Shown here: positions 10,412 through 20,483 of the stretch, piece after piece
Layout: every line of letters starts with the position of its first letter
Position numbering within the stretch: the stretch's first letter is position 1
DNA from: Psococerastis gibbosa
Taxonomy: Eukaryota > Arthropoda > Insecta > Psocodea > Psocidae
Reading direction: 5' to 3'
DNA length: 64,000 bases
NCBI GenBank assembly: GCA_963971405.1
Contig: OZ020489.1
Span: 40,564,510 to 40,628,509 of the forward strand
Program-made: the position numbers and the translations under genes
The notes under the pieces: model-generated
Seen by the model: the letters and a program-made list of their open reading frames with translations, nothing else
The model's database searches: none
What the model was told of the DNA's origin: nothing

Positions 10412-10579
10412 CAAGGCCGTGCCCAGGGGGTGGTCCAAGGGGTCCGGACCCCCCCCCCCCCTCGAAATAATTTTTTTATGTAAGCCTGTATTGTTAGAAG
10501 AATTCATCCATTAATTCATTAATAAATTACGTAAAAAAAATTGTTGGACCCCCGAATTCAAAAGCTGGGCCCGGCCTTG
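10412..10579. mobile_element. hAT-type MITE with perfect 8-bp duplication (agtatata)
   Basis: The ends are CAAGGCCGTGCCCAG on the left and CTGGGCCCGGCCTTG on the right, mutually complementary in 14 of 15 bases. The element is 168 bp and is flanked on both sides by agtatata (10404-10411 and 10580-10587). The interior has G and C runs and no coding capacity. An 8-bp duplication is diagnostic for hAT-superfamily transposition. Fragments with the same terminus occur at 4732 and at 32926-32940. Confidence 0.85.
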
Positions 10580-10732
10580 AGTATATATGTACTAATATAT
10601 AAGAACAGAAACGAACAGAATAGAACGGGCAGACCAATAGAATACAACACATTAATTTTATATAATGGCATACAATGTATTGGTACATGAATTATCCACA
10701 TTTAAAAAGAACCAGTCCGAGTTTACTCGAAC

Positions 10733-11567
10733 ATGCTTTCCAATTTATCAAGTAGTAGCTAGAGAAAATTAGTAATATCATGGTAAATAATTTTCCTATA
10801 GTTAAATTTCGGGCATCTCGGGAGGGGGGGGGGTGCCCACCTGACGTCACTGGAGGTGAGGTAAATTCTAGATAGGTCAGACCAACAAATTACCACACAG
10901 CAATAATGGGAGGGCACGCAATGCATTTGACCGTGAATTTTCTATCATTTTTTTAAAAAAAAACATTTTTTTTTCACAAAACCAAACAATTTTTTGGGAA
11001 AGCAACCTGTCCGGTTTCTTAATCAATTTAACACCTAAGACATGCCTGAAGGTAGAAATCATCGATGGAAAGGTTTCACAGAAAAATTATTTTTTAGTCA
11101 TTTTTCTTTAAAATTTAGTTATATTTATTTTTTACCCCCAGAAGCAAACTATCAACGGGGAAGCGACCCTCCGCATTTTGTGAACATTAATAACGATTAC
11201 ACTATATGTGAATTTAAAAGAAATCGTTGGAGCCGTTTTCGAGAAATAATTTTTTTAGACGGTTTTTATGATTTTTTGAAAATAAACCCCCCCCCCCCAA
11301 ATTGAGTTAGCTCAAAATATAAAAAAATAGACCCGAGGTATGATTTTTGTGAACCTACATGTCGAATTTCATTTCACCGAGTAGTTTGCCCGAAAATCGA
11401 CGAACAGACAGACAGAGCTACAGAGCGACAGACAGACAGACATTTCGTAAAAAACACTTTTTTGGGTTCCTGGGACCTCAAAACGTGTAAATCCGTTGAA
11501 ATCTCGGAATCGAAAATTTCGACCATCACAAAGCTTTCCTTATACTACGTATAAATTGGAAAGCAAA
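10733..11567 (-). mobile_element. Family F inverted-terminal repeat, copy 1, full length
   Basis: Ends TGCTTTCCAATTTAT (left) and ATAAATTGGAAAGCA (right) are exact complements. In minus orientation the internal order is: 'aaagctttgtgatggtcgaaa', a GTCT-rich tract, 'ggcgaactactcggtgaaatg', 'ttcgacatgtaggttcacaaa', 'aaatcgttggagccg' in complement, 'gcggagggtcgcttcc', 'acctttccatcgatgat', and 'ttgcgtgccctcccattattgctgtgtggtaatttgttgg' as two phrases. No frame is open for any length. Family F recurs at 11571, 13905, 15718, 43386, 44690, 47035, 52719 and 60655. Superfamily unknown. Confidence 0.75.
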
Positions 11568-11570
11568 AAA

Positions 11571-12079
11571 AAAATTATTCAAAACCGAAACATTGTTTGG
11601 GAAAGCAACCGGTTCGATTTTGTTGCTCTATTTAACACCTAAAACATACCTAAAGCAAGAAAGCATGTATAGAAAGGTTCCGCAGAAGAATTATTGTTTA
11701 GTCATTTTTCATGAAAATTGAGTATGCTATTTTTTATTTTTTGTCCCCAGAACCAAACTATCAAGTGGCAACTGACCCATAAATTTTGCTTGCGAATTAA
11801 AAAAAAAATAGTTGGAGCCGATTTAGTGAAATATGTAATGTTTTAGCCATTTTTTTTATTTTTTGGAAGGTAAAACCCCCAAAATGTATGACAAATTAAA
11901 AGATGGATGATTATTGTGAAATTGCATTCAAATCCACCGGGTAGTTTGTCCAAAAATCGGCGAACAGACAGGCATTTCGGAAAAACTACTGTTTTGGGTT
12001 CCACAGAAATCCCGAAATCGAAAATTTCGACCATCACAAAGCTTTCCTTATAATACTTATAAATAGCAAAGCAAAAAAA
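11571..12079 (-). mobile_element. Family F, copy 2, truncated
   Basis: A second, diverged copy in the same orientation follows directly. It keeps 'gggaaagcaacc', the 'aacacctaaaacatacc' block, 'agttggagccg' and the end 'cttataaatagcaaagca'. The outer 'ggtaatttgttggtct' section is missing. Confidence 0.65.
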
Positions 12080-12167
12080 CAGATCCTTATTCTACCTGAC
12101 GGATAGGTGAATATAAAACAAAAATAGTGGCTACAGCAAATATGAGAAATGAAGGAAACTATATAGG

Positions 12168-12639
12168 TTAGGCCCGGTTTCCACCGACCTGCTAGTGCTA
12201 AATACAAATACGGTGACGTGGTAACAGACATTCAAGACTTAGGCGGGGTTTCCACCGACCTCGCATTGCAGAATGCAAATGACAATGACGGAAATTAGAA
12301 TTTTTCTTTTTATAGAAATCTATTAAAATGTTTGTACATAACATATCCCATGACGCCATTTTTTTAATTTTCGTTTGTTCGTTTGTGATTTTACTCTATG
12401 ATCATTGATCAATTTTAACTATGGCATAGAGTAAAACAAAAATTTCCGTCAGTGTCATTTGCATTTTGCAATGCAAGGTCGGTGGAAACCCCGCCTAAGT
12501 CTTGAATGTCTATTACCACGTCACCGTATTTGTATTTAGCACTAGCAGGTCGGTGGAAACCGCGCTTAGTCTTGAATGTCTGTTACCACGTCACCGTATT
12601 TGTATTTAGCACTAGCAGGTCGGTGGAAACCGCGCCTAA
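12168..12639. mobile_element. Nested Harbinger-like MITE with duplicated right arm
   Basis: The outer left arm ('ggcccggtttccaccgacc... acggtgacgtggtaacagac') runs 12171-12236. The inner element ('ggcggggtttccaccgacc' to its complement) is at about 12243-12495. The outer right arm then appears twice in tandem (about 12497-12566 and 12567-12636), both with 'gtcttgaatgtctgttaccacg'. Flanks are TTA on the left and TAA on the right. Compared with the copies at 40986 and 61273, the tandem right arm is unique here. There is no coding capacity. Confidence 0.75.
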
Positions 12640-13904
12640 TCAGTAACATACAGAGAGAAACTTGGGATCATAATGAGAATCGATACGGCGCGACTTTCTG
12701 TAAACTTGAGCTTCAGGTTTACGATAGAAAACTCGTATAGCTAACTTTTTCTGCCAGTTTCCCTCTATAACTTATATAGGGGTTGAAAAACACCGGCTAT
12801 AACTCTTTTTCTTTTATACGTTTAATTTGCTATAAGTCACGGGCTTCTATAAAACGGTGGAACTTGTAAATGGTGGGCTTTTACTTCGAATTGTGTGTAG
12901 GCTATTGTGTAGTGTAATATTAAATAATGTAATAGTGGAATATCGTTGTAATAATTGCTGTAAGTAGTAATAATAAGTATTGTATTGTAAATTCGTAATA
13001 GTGTTGTGGTAATAATAATATAGTGCCTATATTGGGTCAGAGAGTGTATTATGGGTCAGCGCGCTAAAATGCTAAAAAAAAATTTATTCTAGAACCACTG
13101 ACAAGCATCATGGCAATGTTGATGTCTGTAAACACAGTACAATAACTAAAGTAAATAATTTAGGCAAAAGTGAGTCACTCCTATAATGCTAAGTTAGTTT
13201 ATTTTAATTCCTAGTTAAATTTGAAATATTTGAATTCCAAATACCCTGAAACAACTTCAGTTGTAGGCAATTACTGAGAAAAGCTATCCAGTTTTGCCGC
13301 TAATATTATTGAATAGTGTTTATTTGGACATTCTCAATAGTTTTAAGGGTAACGTAAATAAGACGCGTAGCGCTTAACTGTGGTACAAGTGGGAGGGCAC
13401 TAGTTAAGAATGGGTTCTTTCAGTGACCCAAATTACCTCTTTTTAATTTTTTTATTCTTAGTGGGACCATTTTATTCGAAAAACTACACTCCTGCTAAAT
13501 CTCGTGTGCGTGCTGCTATGTATTAACGTCAATAACTGTGAGATATTACAACAAAAAATTTCAAGAGTTGAAAAATTCACTGAAAATTGACCCAATTTAG
13601 GCGGTTTTACGGTAGTGTAATATTTGCCTTTTAACCGAAAGGTGTTTGGTGGAAGTTCCCAATTTGTTACATTTCCATGAGATGAATACTTTTTAAACTG
13701 TAGGCTTACGGGAGTGTAATTAAGCAGTCCTACTAAGGTGATTTGCCATTAACGTAACACCGGGGTTTATATAATACCGGTACCGATGCTCACTTTTAAT
13801 ACCGTAATTAGTAAGGTGTCACGCGACGGTTTTAAAATTGTAAATTATTAGAAGAGAATGGTTGCATTGTTTTTTAATTATTAAAAAACAATTATTATTG
13901 AAGG
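12640..13904. other. Gene-free AT-rich stretch
   Basis: No supported gene. At about 12930-13030 the sequence is dominated by 'taataat' and 'gtgtaat' words. At 13755-13830 the phrases 'ataataccggtaccg' and 'taaggtgtcacgcgacgg' recur at about 44440-44470, so this end is part of a repeat that travels with family F. Confidence 0.4.
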
Positions 13905-14384
13905 ATGGTACTTTTAGTCATTCTACATGAAAATTGAGTCTTTTTTATTTTTTATTTTTTGCCTCCAGAACCAAACTAACAAGAGGCAAGTGGCCTATTG
14001 ATTTTGTTTGCATTAATAACGACTACAATATGCTATGTCTGATGTAAAAAGAAATCATTGGAGCCGTTTTTGAGAAATAATTTTTTTTAATCATTTTTTT
14101 TAGTTTTTGAAGGGTGAAATCTCCCAAAATTAAGTTATCCCAAAATAAAAAATCTGGTCCCTAGATATAATTTTTGTGAATCTACAGCAAAAAATTCATC
14201 GAAAACCGATCAGCAGTTTGTTTGTTCACAAATTCACGAACAGACAAACAGACAGATGTATCGTAAAAAACATTTTCTTGGTTCCTGTGACCTCAAAACG
14301 TGTTAATCCACTGAAATTCCAAGGTCGAAAATGTCGGCCATCGCAAAGCTTTCCTACTACGAATAAATAGGAAAGCAAAAACCC
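13905..14384 (-). mobile_element. Family F, copy 3, truncated
   Basis: Minus-orientation copy with 'gcctccagaaccaaactaacaag', 'tcattggagccg', a short 'cagacaaacagacaga' tract and the end 'tactacgaataaataggaaagca'. The outer half is missing. It lies next to the LINE fragment that begins at 14436. Confidence 0.65.
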
Positions 14385-14435
14385 ACCCCAAATATTTTCA
14401 TTGAATTCACATATTGCGGTCGTCATTAATGCTTT

Positions 14436-15694
14436 AACTATAGAGGGGTATCACTCCTGGCGACAGGATACAAAGTACTCACACCGTATGCTGAAGAAGT
14501 CTTAGGAGATTATCAAACAGGCTTTCGACGAAACCGATCCACTACGGACCAACTTTTCACAATCAGACAGATTTCTCACCTTGGGAATACGGTGATGAGG
14601 TACACAACCTTTTCGTCGATTTTTGCAAGGCCTACGACTCCATACAACGCCAGAAGATGTGGGAGATCCTAGAGGAATTTGGCATCCCAAGAAAACTACG
14701 CATAATGGCGAAAATCTGTGTCGACGGATCACGAGCTAGGATCAAGGTGGATGGATGGCAAGCTCTCAGACCCCTTCAAAGTACCTACTCACGGGAGTAA
14801 AACAAGGAGATGGCCTATCACCATTATTATTCAACCTGGTCCTGGAGAAGGCGGTAAGACACGCTATACAAACACCGGGCGGGATCGTCATGGGAGTAAG
14901 GATTAAATTTCTCGGGTATGCTGACGACCTGAACGTCATGGCAGAGACAAAAGAAGAAGCAGAGACCACAGGGAAACCCATTGAAGAAGAAGCTCTGAAA
15001 CGAGGTCTAAAAATAAACATTGAAAAAACCAAGTACCTATTAGTGGGAAGAGACCAAGATGCCTGCACAAGCCGCTTTGAAAGAGTGCAAGATTTCAAAT
15101 ACCTAGGGTCCATCTTCACGTCCGACAACAAGATCAGTCAAGGCGTTCTTAAGAGAATTAAATCAGCCAATGTAGCTTTCTTCCAAACAAGAGCACTATC
15201 CTCGACTCGGATTCTATCATTGACGACAAAGGTCAGGCTTTACAAGACACTAATCCTGCCCGTCCTTATATATGGTGGTGAAACATGGGCCCTGACAAAG
15301 AAAGAATCAAGAGCGCTGGCTGTTTTCAATACGGAGAATATTCGGAAGAGTTTTTGAAAACAACAGTTGGAGAATCTGAACGAACGAAGAAATCCACCAA
15401 CTCTTCGGCTCGCCAGGCGTCACACAAATACTACGAAGCAGAAGGCTCCAGTGGATGGGACACGTCGTCCGTATGCCAGCAGAAAGAGCAGCACAAGCAG
15501 TATGGGTGGCATGTCCCAACAGAAGAAGACCTTTAGGCCGTCCGAGACGACGCTATGGCGACCAGCTAAAGGAAGATGTGCAGGAAGTTGGTCTTCGGGC
15601 CGATGAGTGGCGTGGTCTGGCGAAGGACAGGATCCGTTGGCGTGGTGTTGTGAATGCGGCCAAAAGTCCCCCAGGGCTGACAGCGCCAACTTAA
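14436..15694 (+). pseudogene. LINE reverse transcriptase, frameshifted and internally deleted
   Basis: Three reading frames together cover a non-LTR reverse transcriptase. The first piece carries 'NYRGVSLL' and '[20 protein letters not shown]', after an internal deletion following 'YKVLT'. After a frameshift near 14610 come '[12 protein letters not shown]' (the first catalytic Asp region) and, after another shift, a 200-residue frame at 14755-15357 with 'GVKQGDGLSPLLFNL' and the catalytic 'YADD' box. Further shifts and a stop lead to the C-terminal tail 'WMGHVVRMPAERAAQAVW... GRPRRRYGDQLKED... WRGVVNAAKSPPGL'. The endonuclease domain is absent. The copy cannot code for a working enzyme; it is a 5'-truncated, decayed LINE. 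Confidence 0.85.
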
Positions 15695-15717
15695 GTCAAG
15701 TCATTAATGTAAACAAC

Positions 15718-15826
15718 ACTCAATAGGTCCCTTACCCCCTTGAAAATTTGGTTCTAAAATCTCTTTATCGTACATTTCGACAATCCCGAAGCCTTTCGTA
15801 AATTACGTATAAATACGAAAGCAATA
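15718..15826 (-). mobile_element. Family F, copy 4, terminal fragment
   Basis: Only the end of family F is present: 'cgtacatttcgacaatcccgaagcctttcg' as a decayed form of the subterminal block, then 'acgtataaatacgaaagca'. It directly follows the LINE fragment. Confidence 0.55.
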
Positions 15827-16595
15827 ATCATAATGTGCAAAAATCAATTAGATTATTGGCAGGGCAACAAGAATGCCGGTATCTATAAAAAAGACCTTCA
15901 AATAATAACAGAAAAGTGGCAAATCTTTACTATTCATCTTACAATCACTTTTCAACAGGAAAATGAGCAAAATACCATTTTCCGGATGACTGCTGAGGGT
16001 GAAATCAGCAATTGAGCACCTGTGCGAACAGTAATTAAAAGTAACGGAACAATGTTCTTCGTTATCGGAAGACCAGGCCGGAGATGGATCCCGAAAGAAA
16101 ATTAAATGGAAAGGCGCCATTTTCCTTTGTTTTCAGACTTACGGGCCCGACCTCGTACCATTTCTCCCATTGATTTCGAGCTCTCAAGTTTCCCCACACT
16201 CCCCCCTCCCCCATTTCACCCTCTTAAATTGAAGTAATTGAGTGCCAAGACATAGGTTTTACATTACGGGAATTAGCTGTTGGTATATATACGATATACA
16301 GAAAGAGACTTTTCGAAATTAAATTAGATTGGGAGTTTTAAAACTAAATTGGTTGAAATAAAGCTTTGTAGAAAGTTTGTTGCGGTTGCTGCCATTGGTT
16401 TTAATTTAATGGGGAGTATAGCTGGACGGTTCTACCGACAGATAGCAGCAACATCTTCCAACAAGTCAAGGTATATCTATGGGAAGTGGAATCCAAAAGA
16501 TAGAATGCAGTGGATTCCGTTATAGTAAGAGTATGGTCACTGTTTGTTTATGTTTCAATCTTTTCCGTGGTGAAAATTTGCAGGACCCTTTGCCC
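15827..16595. other. Gene-free stretch
   Basis: No supported gene. Short frames at 15833-16120 occur on both strands over the same bases and are not gene-like. A phrase near 16050-16120 ('tcccgaaagaaaattaaatgg') matches nothing else I recognise. Confidence 0.35.
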
Positions 16596-16774
16596 CATGG
16601 ACGGATACGTGGGGAAGGGGCAGGGGGTTTGCTGCCCCCCCCCCCCCCCAAATTTAGTAAATCTATTGTAAGTTAATTTATTACGCTCTGATTTAATCAA
16701 TACTACATATGTTTTTCCAATTTTTAACCACAACTACCCCCCCCCCCCCAAATAATGAGCTGGATCCGTCCCTG
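16596..16774. mobile_element. hAT-like MITE, GGACGGAT family, copy 2
   Basis: The left end 'catggacggatacg' and right end 'ctggatccgtccctg' are imperfect complements. The interior has poly-C runs and 'aaatttagtaaatctattgtaagtta', shared with copy 1. No target duplication is visible (gccc on the left against cgca on the right), so this copy may be rearranged. Confidence 0.55.
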
Positions 16775-16825
16775 CGCAGCACTCTACTCTACTGTGGCAA
16801 GGCCTTAGCCCTAGGCCCGGTTCAT

Positions 16826-17425
16826 AAAAGAAGGCTGGGACACGTCGTAAGAATGTCAGACCGAAAACGATGTACAAAGAAAGCAAGACAGGAAGACGAC
16901 TGGCCGGACGTCCTCGAAAACGCTGGAAAGATGAGTTGCAAGCTGATCTTCGCGAGTTGGGAGTCCTTAGATTGTGGAGCATCGCACAAAACTGGAGGAG
17001 AGTTGTCGAGCAGGCCAAAGCTCATCAAGGGCTGTAGAGCCAGAAGAAGTAGAAGACGTTCTAAGCAAAGAGAAATCTTGCAAAGTATTGTTTCAAAGCT
17101 GGAAGGATGAGTTGGAAACTGACCTTCGCGAGTTAGGAGTTCGTAGATAGTGGAGCGTCGCACAAAACTGGAGGAGAGTTGTCGAGCAGGCCAAAGCTCA
17201 TCAAGGGCTGTAGAGCCAGAAGAAGTAGAAGACGTTTTAGGCATAGAGAAATTTTGCAAAGTATTGTTTCAAAGCTGGAAGGATGAGTTGGAAACCTTCG
17301 CGAGTTGGGAGTTCGTAGATGGTGGAGCGTCGTACAAAACCGAGATGACTGGAGGAGTGTTGTCGAGCAGGCCAAAGCTCATCAAGGGTTGTAGAGCCTG
17401 AAGAAGAAGAAGATGAAGAAGAGGG
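16826..17425 (+). pseudogene. LINE 3' end with C-terminal tail in three tandem copies
   Basis: The first unit reads 'RRLGHVVRM', then, after a shift, 'GRPRKRWKDELQADLRELGV... WSIAQNWRRVVEQAKAHQGL' and a stop. This is the C-terminal tail of a LINE ORF2. The same last part recurs twice more: the 'gatgag' of the 'KDEL' segment lies at 16930, 17106 and 17282, a period of 176 bp. All three end in GAA-type simple repeat. Short frames on both strands are by-products of the tandem copies. Reverse transcriptase is absent. Confidence 0.8.
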
Positions 17426-18419
17426 TCCTAGCAAGAAATTTTTTTCGGAGGGAGGTCAATCTGACGTCACCGGTGGTTAAGTAACCTGAACTATGGAATT
17501 TATAACACTATAGTGTTATAATATAACACTGAATATATTATATTCAATGCCTCAACTTATTTACAACTCAATTCTATCTAGTGTACACTGCAAATATTTT
17601 GGGGAGAGGGGGGGTCAGACCCCCCTGATTTGAATGCCTCTTCTATCGAAGATTTTGAATTGCTACTCTGAAAAGGGAAGTCGTACTGTAGCCACGTCAA
17701 CCTTTTGATGCTTCATTGATTGCATGCGCTACAGCTTTTTTTTTTTTTTTTTTAAGGTTAATCTCATACAAAATAAAAATAAAATAAAAAAATACAAAAT
17801 GAATGTATCCGATTGACCTCTTCAGTCGCCTCACTAAGTTACCTAATAGGCTAATAGGTACCTGTGTCGAGTTACGACACGCCTCCGATCGCATGGCGTG
17901 TAGAGACTCGCACAAGTACAAGCACGCTACCACCTGGCCATCGAAGTCGTTAGCCTGGTTGTTCCTACCCCTAATACACAATAGAAACATATTCATAACA
18001 ATACAATGCTTCTTCAATATTTCACGAAGCAGAATGACGGACCACAATATAACCTAGAGAAGGGCAAAACTTATAAACCTTAAACCAAAAATGGGGAAAT
18101 AATAATACGATTTAGTTTTCCTCTCCAACTCGGAATAATATAAAAAATTTGGCAAGGAACAGTCAAAGTCATTGTGCGTAAATGGTGAAGTTATCGCTTG
18201 AGTGAATTTATTCGCTGGAATGATTTTGCTCATTTCCATTGTCGCAATTGCCTAAAAGGCTGAATTTTTTGTTGACTTCACATCTGTCACCATGCAGGCA
18301 GTTTTGCTGTCACTCATACGATATACTGAAATAGTATTGTGATCGGCCAAATTTTCAATTTCGAAATTTTGTGTTTCCCATGAACTTTGAGTCTGAAGTA
18401 CGAAAAACATATCTTCTTC
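17426..18419. other. Gene-free stretch with a repeat-Q fragment
   Basis: At 17633-17690 the head of repeat Q ('gaatgcctcttctatcgaaga') occurs alone. An AT palindrome 'taacactatagtgtta' lies near 17504-17519, resembling one at 36060-36105. A poly-T run lies at 17737-17754. No gene is supported. Confidence 0.45.
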
Positions 18420-19460
18420 GAATGCCTCTTCTATCGAAGATTGCTGACCATTATACCTCTGATATTATATTGCACTTCGGACTCACCAAAAGTAAGTAAA
18501 GTAAGTAGATTATCGAATTAACTCAGTCATGATGACTGTACTAAGGAACCGTCCCCGTTGTCTTCTGCATCCTTATGCCGTTGACTCTTCGTTGAGTTCC
18601 TCCGCCGGCCGCCATACCAAGTTGGATCCAGCGGACTAGAGCAGGTTCAAAGCTGCAGATAACTTGGTCGTGTGCACAGTGCCGGTAGGGAAACATGGTA
18701 GGACTTGTTCTGGTCACCTCCGAACTAATCGTGTGACTTCACTGTGTTTCCCAAGTGGTTCGGAATCCACTATAATCAGGAGGTCCACTGTCCTATGGGC
18801 TGGCATAGGACAGTCAAGTCGGGGTCGCTCTATGGGCCCAAATATGAGGCCTAAGTCGTTATTAACCCGACGAACACTACTACTACTACTAACATTTCTA
18901 ATATCCTCCGCCGTCGGGGCCCAACCCCAGGACAAAAGAGTGCCCTAGTAGTAGTTGCTTATTTAGTGGCGGCAACTATTCGCCCCGTCACATAGTCATC
19001 CTGGGGCTACTGTGACTTTTTCTAGACAAGCCCGCACCACCAGACTTGCTACCACACCCTCCAATTATGCAGCTGCTTGGTCGACTGTTTGTTCGTTATA
19101 TTCGCAGCTGAGGGCCTTCTCGCTATCCACCATCAGCGACCCTACTAGTAGCCAGCTCAGCAGCTTTTTACATTTCAAGTTCAATAACTCTTCATCAATA
19201 ATGCGCATCAAAATGTAGAGAAACTTTGCTTCTTCTTTTCGATTCTTCGATCAATATTTCATGAGAAATTAGACTTTGTTCCTTAAATATTTGCTCTCAA
19301 GTCATGTTTAGGAAAACACGTATATAAAGAGGCTGTTCTGCCTCTGGGCTACTTTAGTGTAGGTATAGAATTCGCAGCTAGCCTCCATAACTGGTGGCCT
19401 TTTTGCTATCCCTCAACGCGCTAGTAGCCTGCAGCTCAGCCCTAAATATACAGTATATTA
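18420..19460 (+). repeat. Dispersed repeat Q, long copy split by a P insertion
   Basis: Non-coding repeat. The head 'gaatgcctcttctatcgaagattg' is followed by 'cttatgccgttgactcttcg', then the P element at 18607-18903, then 'ggggcccaaccccaggac', then 'ctagacaagcccgcaccacc' and 'cacaccctccaattatg', then 'caaaatgtagagaaactt', and finally 'ggctgttctgcctctgggctact'. Matching blocks occur at 35815-36010 (front half, uninterrupted) and 45095-45535 (head and back half). Heads alone lie at 17633 and 61993. The small open frames inside are not conserved between copies. Confidence 0.7.
18607..18903 (+). mobile_element. SINE-like retroposon P, copy 1, inside repeat Q
   Basis: 297 bp flanked by the 9-bp direct repeat tcctccgcc (18598-18606 and 18904-18912). 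The uninterrupted site survives at 35938-35946 in the other copy of repeat Q. The element begins 'ggccgccataccaag', carries a B-box-like 'gttcaaagc', and ends in an (ACT)n run plus a short AT tail. Variable-length duplications (9 bp here, 12 bp at 33083) and a simple-repeat tail point to LINE-type target-primed insertion. Confidence 0.85.
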
Positions 19461-19486
19461 ATTTCGCTGCTTATATAATTTGTTAA

Positions 19487-19605
19487 GAGGAAAGAGTCTG
19501 CTCTTAGGGGGCCTCAGTTTAACAAACAGATTCACTCCCCCGCCAGGCTGACAGGGTTGCTTAAAAGTAGAAATGCTGACAGCAGGCGTAGGAAACAACA
19601 ACAAG
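19487..19605 (+). repeat. Repeat Pa, tail fragment
   Basis: The phrases 'agagtctgctctt', 'aacaaacagattcactcccc' and 'ccaggctgacagggttgctt' match the tail of Pa at 1905-2000 and 5815-5900. Its head is missing. Confidence 0.6.
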
Positions 19606-20475
19606 AGGAAATCGGAATATTCTCTTTTTGCGCCTTCTGAACAAAGTCGATTTTCACAGGAAATGCTATTCGTAGAGCCGTCAAGAATGTCAATTAAATT
19701 AGCAGAAATGTTCCTCTACATTTCGATGTATGTAATATGATAAATGGCCACAGTTCCTGAACTCTTCCTCGGGACAGCCACACCAATCGTTTCTGTGCTA
19801 ATCAAATTAAATGAATTGTGGCCAATCTGTGTTAGAAAAAGAAAGAAAGAAAAAGAAAGAAATATATTTATCTTACAATACAAAATGAAATTAATTATAC
19901 AACAAACCCACTAAGAAATTAACAATGTTCCTACTAAATATATATCAATCAATCAATCAATCAATCAATATATTCAAAATTAAGAATACAATACAAAATA
20001 TACATATTAGAAAATGAACCCTATAGGCCATTTGGCCCGTGATGGGTTCTGTAATATATGCATAATTCTGTAATATATGCATAAATTCCTCCGTGGGCAC
20101 CTCAATCAAAACCTATGAAAGGTTTGTGTGATCGAAATTGTGATGTTTTAACATAAGAATTATCCTTTTACTTTTAGGGCGAGCGCGACCGAAATTACCG
20201 AGTTACCAGAATCCGGACGCGGTAGCCCTAAAAATTGTTTTCTTTTATACATATACATATACATATACACACACATATCACAGAAAGAAGAACGAAAGAA
20301 GAACGAAAGAAGTATATTGTCTTTAATTTTCATTTTGGAACAATTAATCAATCATATATATATATCAAAACAGTCATCTGGACTGCCCTTCCTTACTCGA
20401 AAGAGTTTACCTCAGAGTTAATACCAAGATCGAAAACTTTGTTGCCAACTCCACGCGTCACTGCTTGATAGGATC
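19606..20475. other. Gene-free stretch with microsatellites
   Basis: AAAG-type repeats lie at 19839-19862, (CAAT)n at 19946-19969, an 'acatat' run at 20247-20272 and a 'gaacgaaagaa' repeat at 20288-20311. No gene is supported. It ends at the hAT element's left target duplication. Confidence 0.5.
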
Positions 20476-20483
20476 ATTGGGGT

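Noticed and set aside
16734-17434. Several minus-strand frames of 65-145 residues
   Set aside because: They are antisense translations of the triplicated LINE tail.
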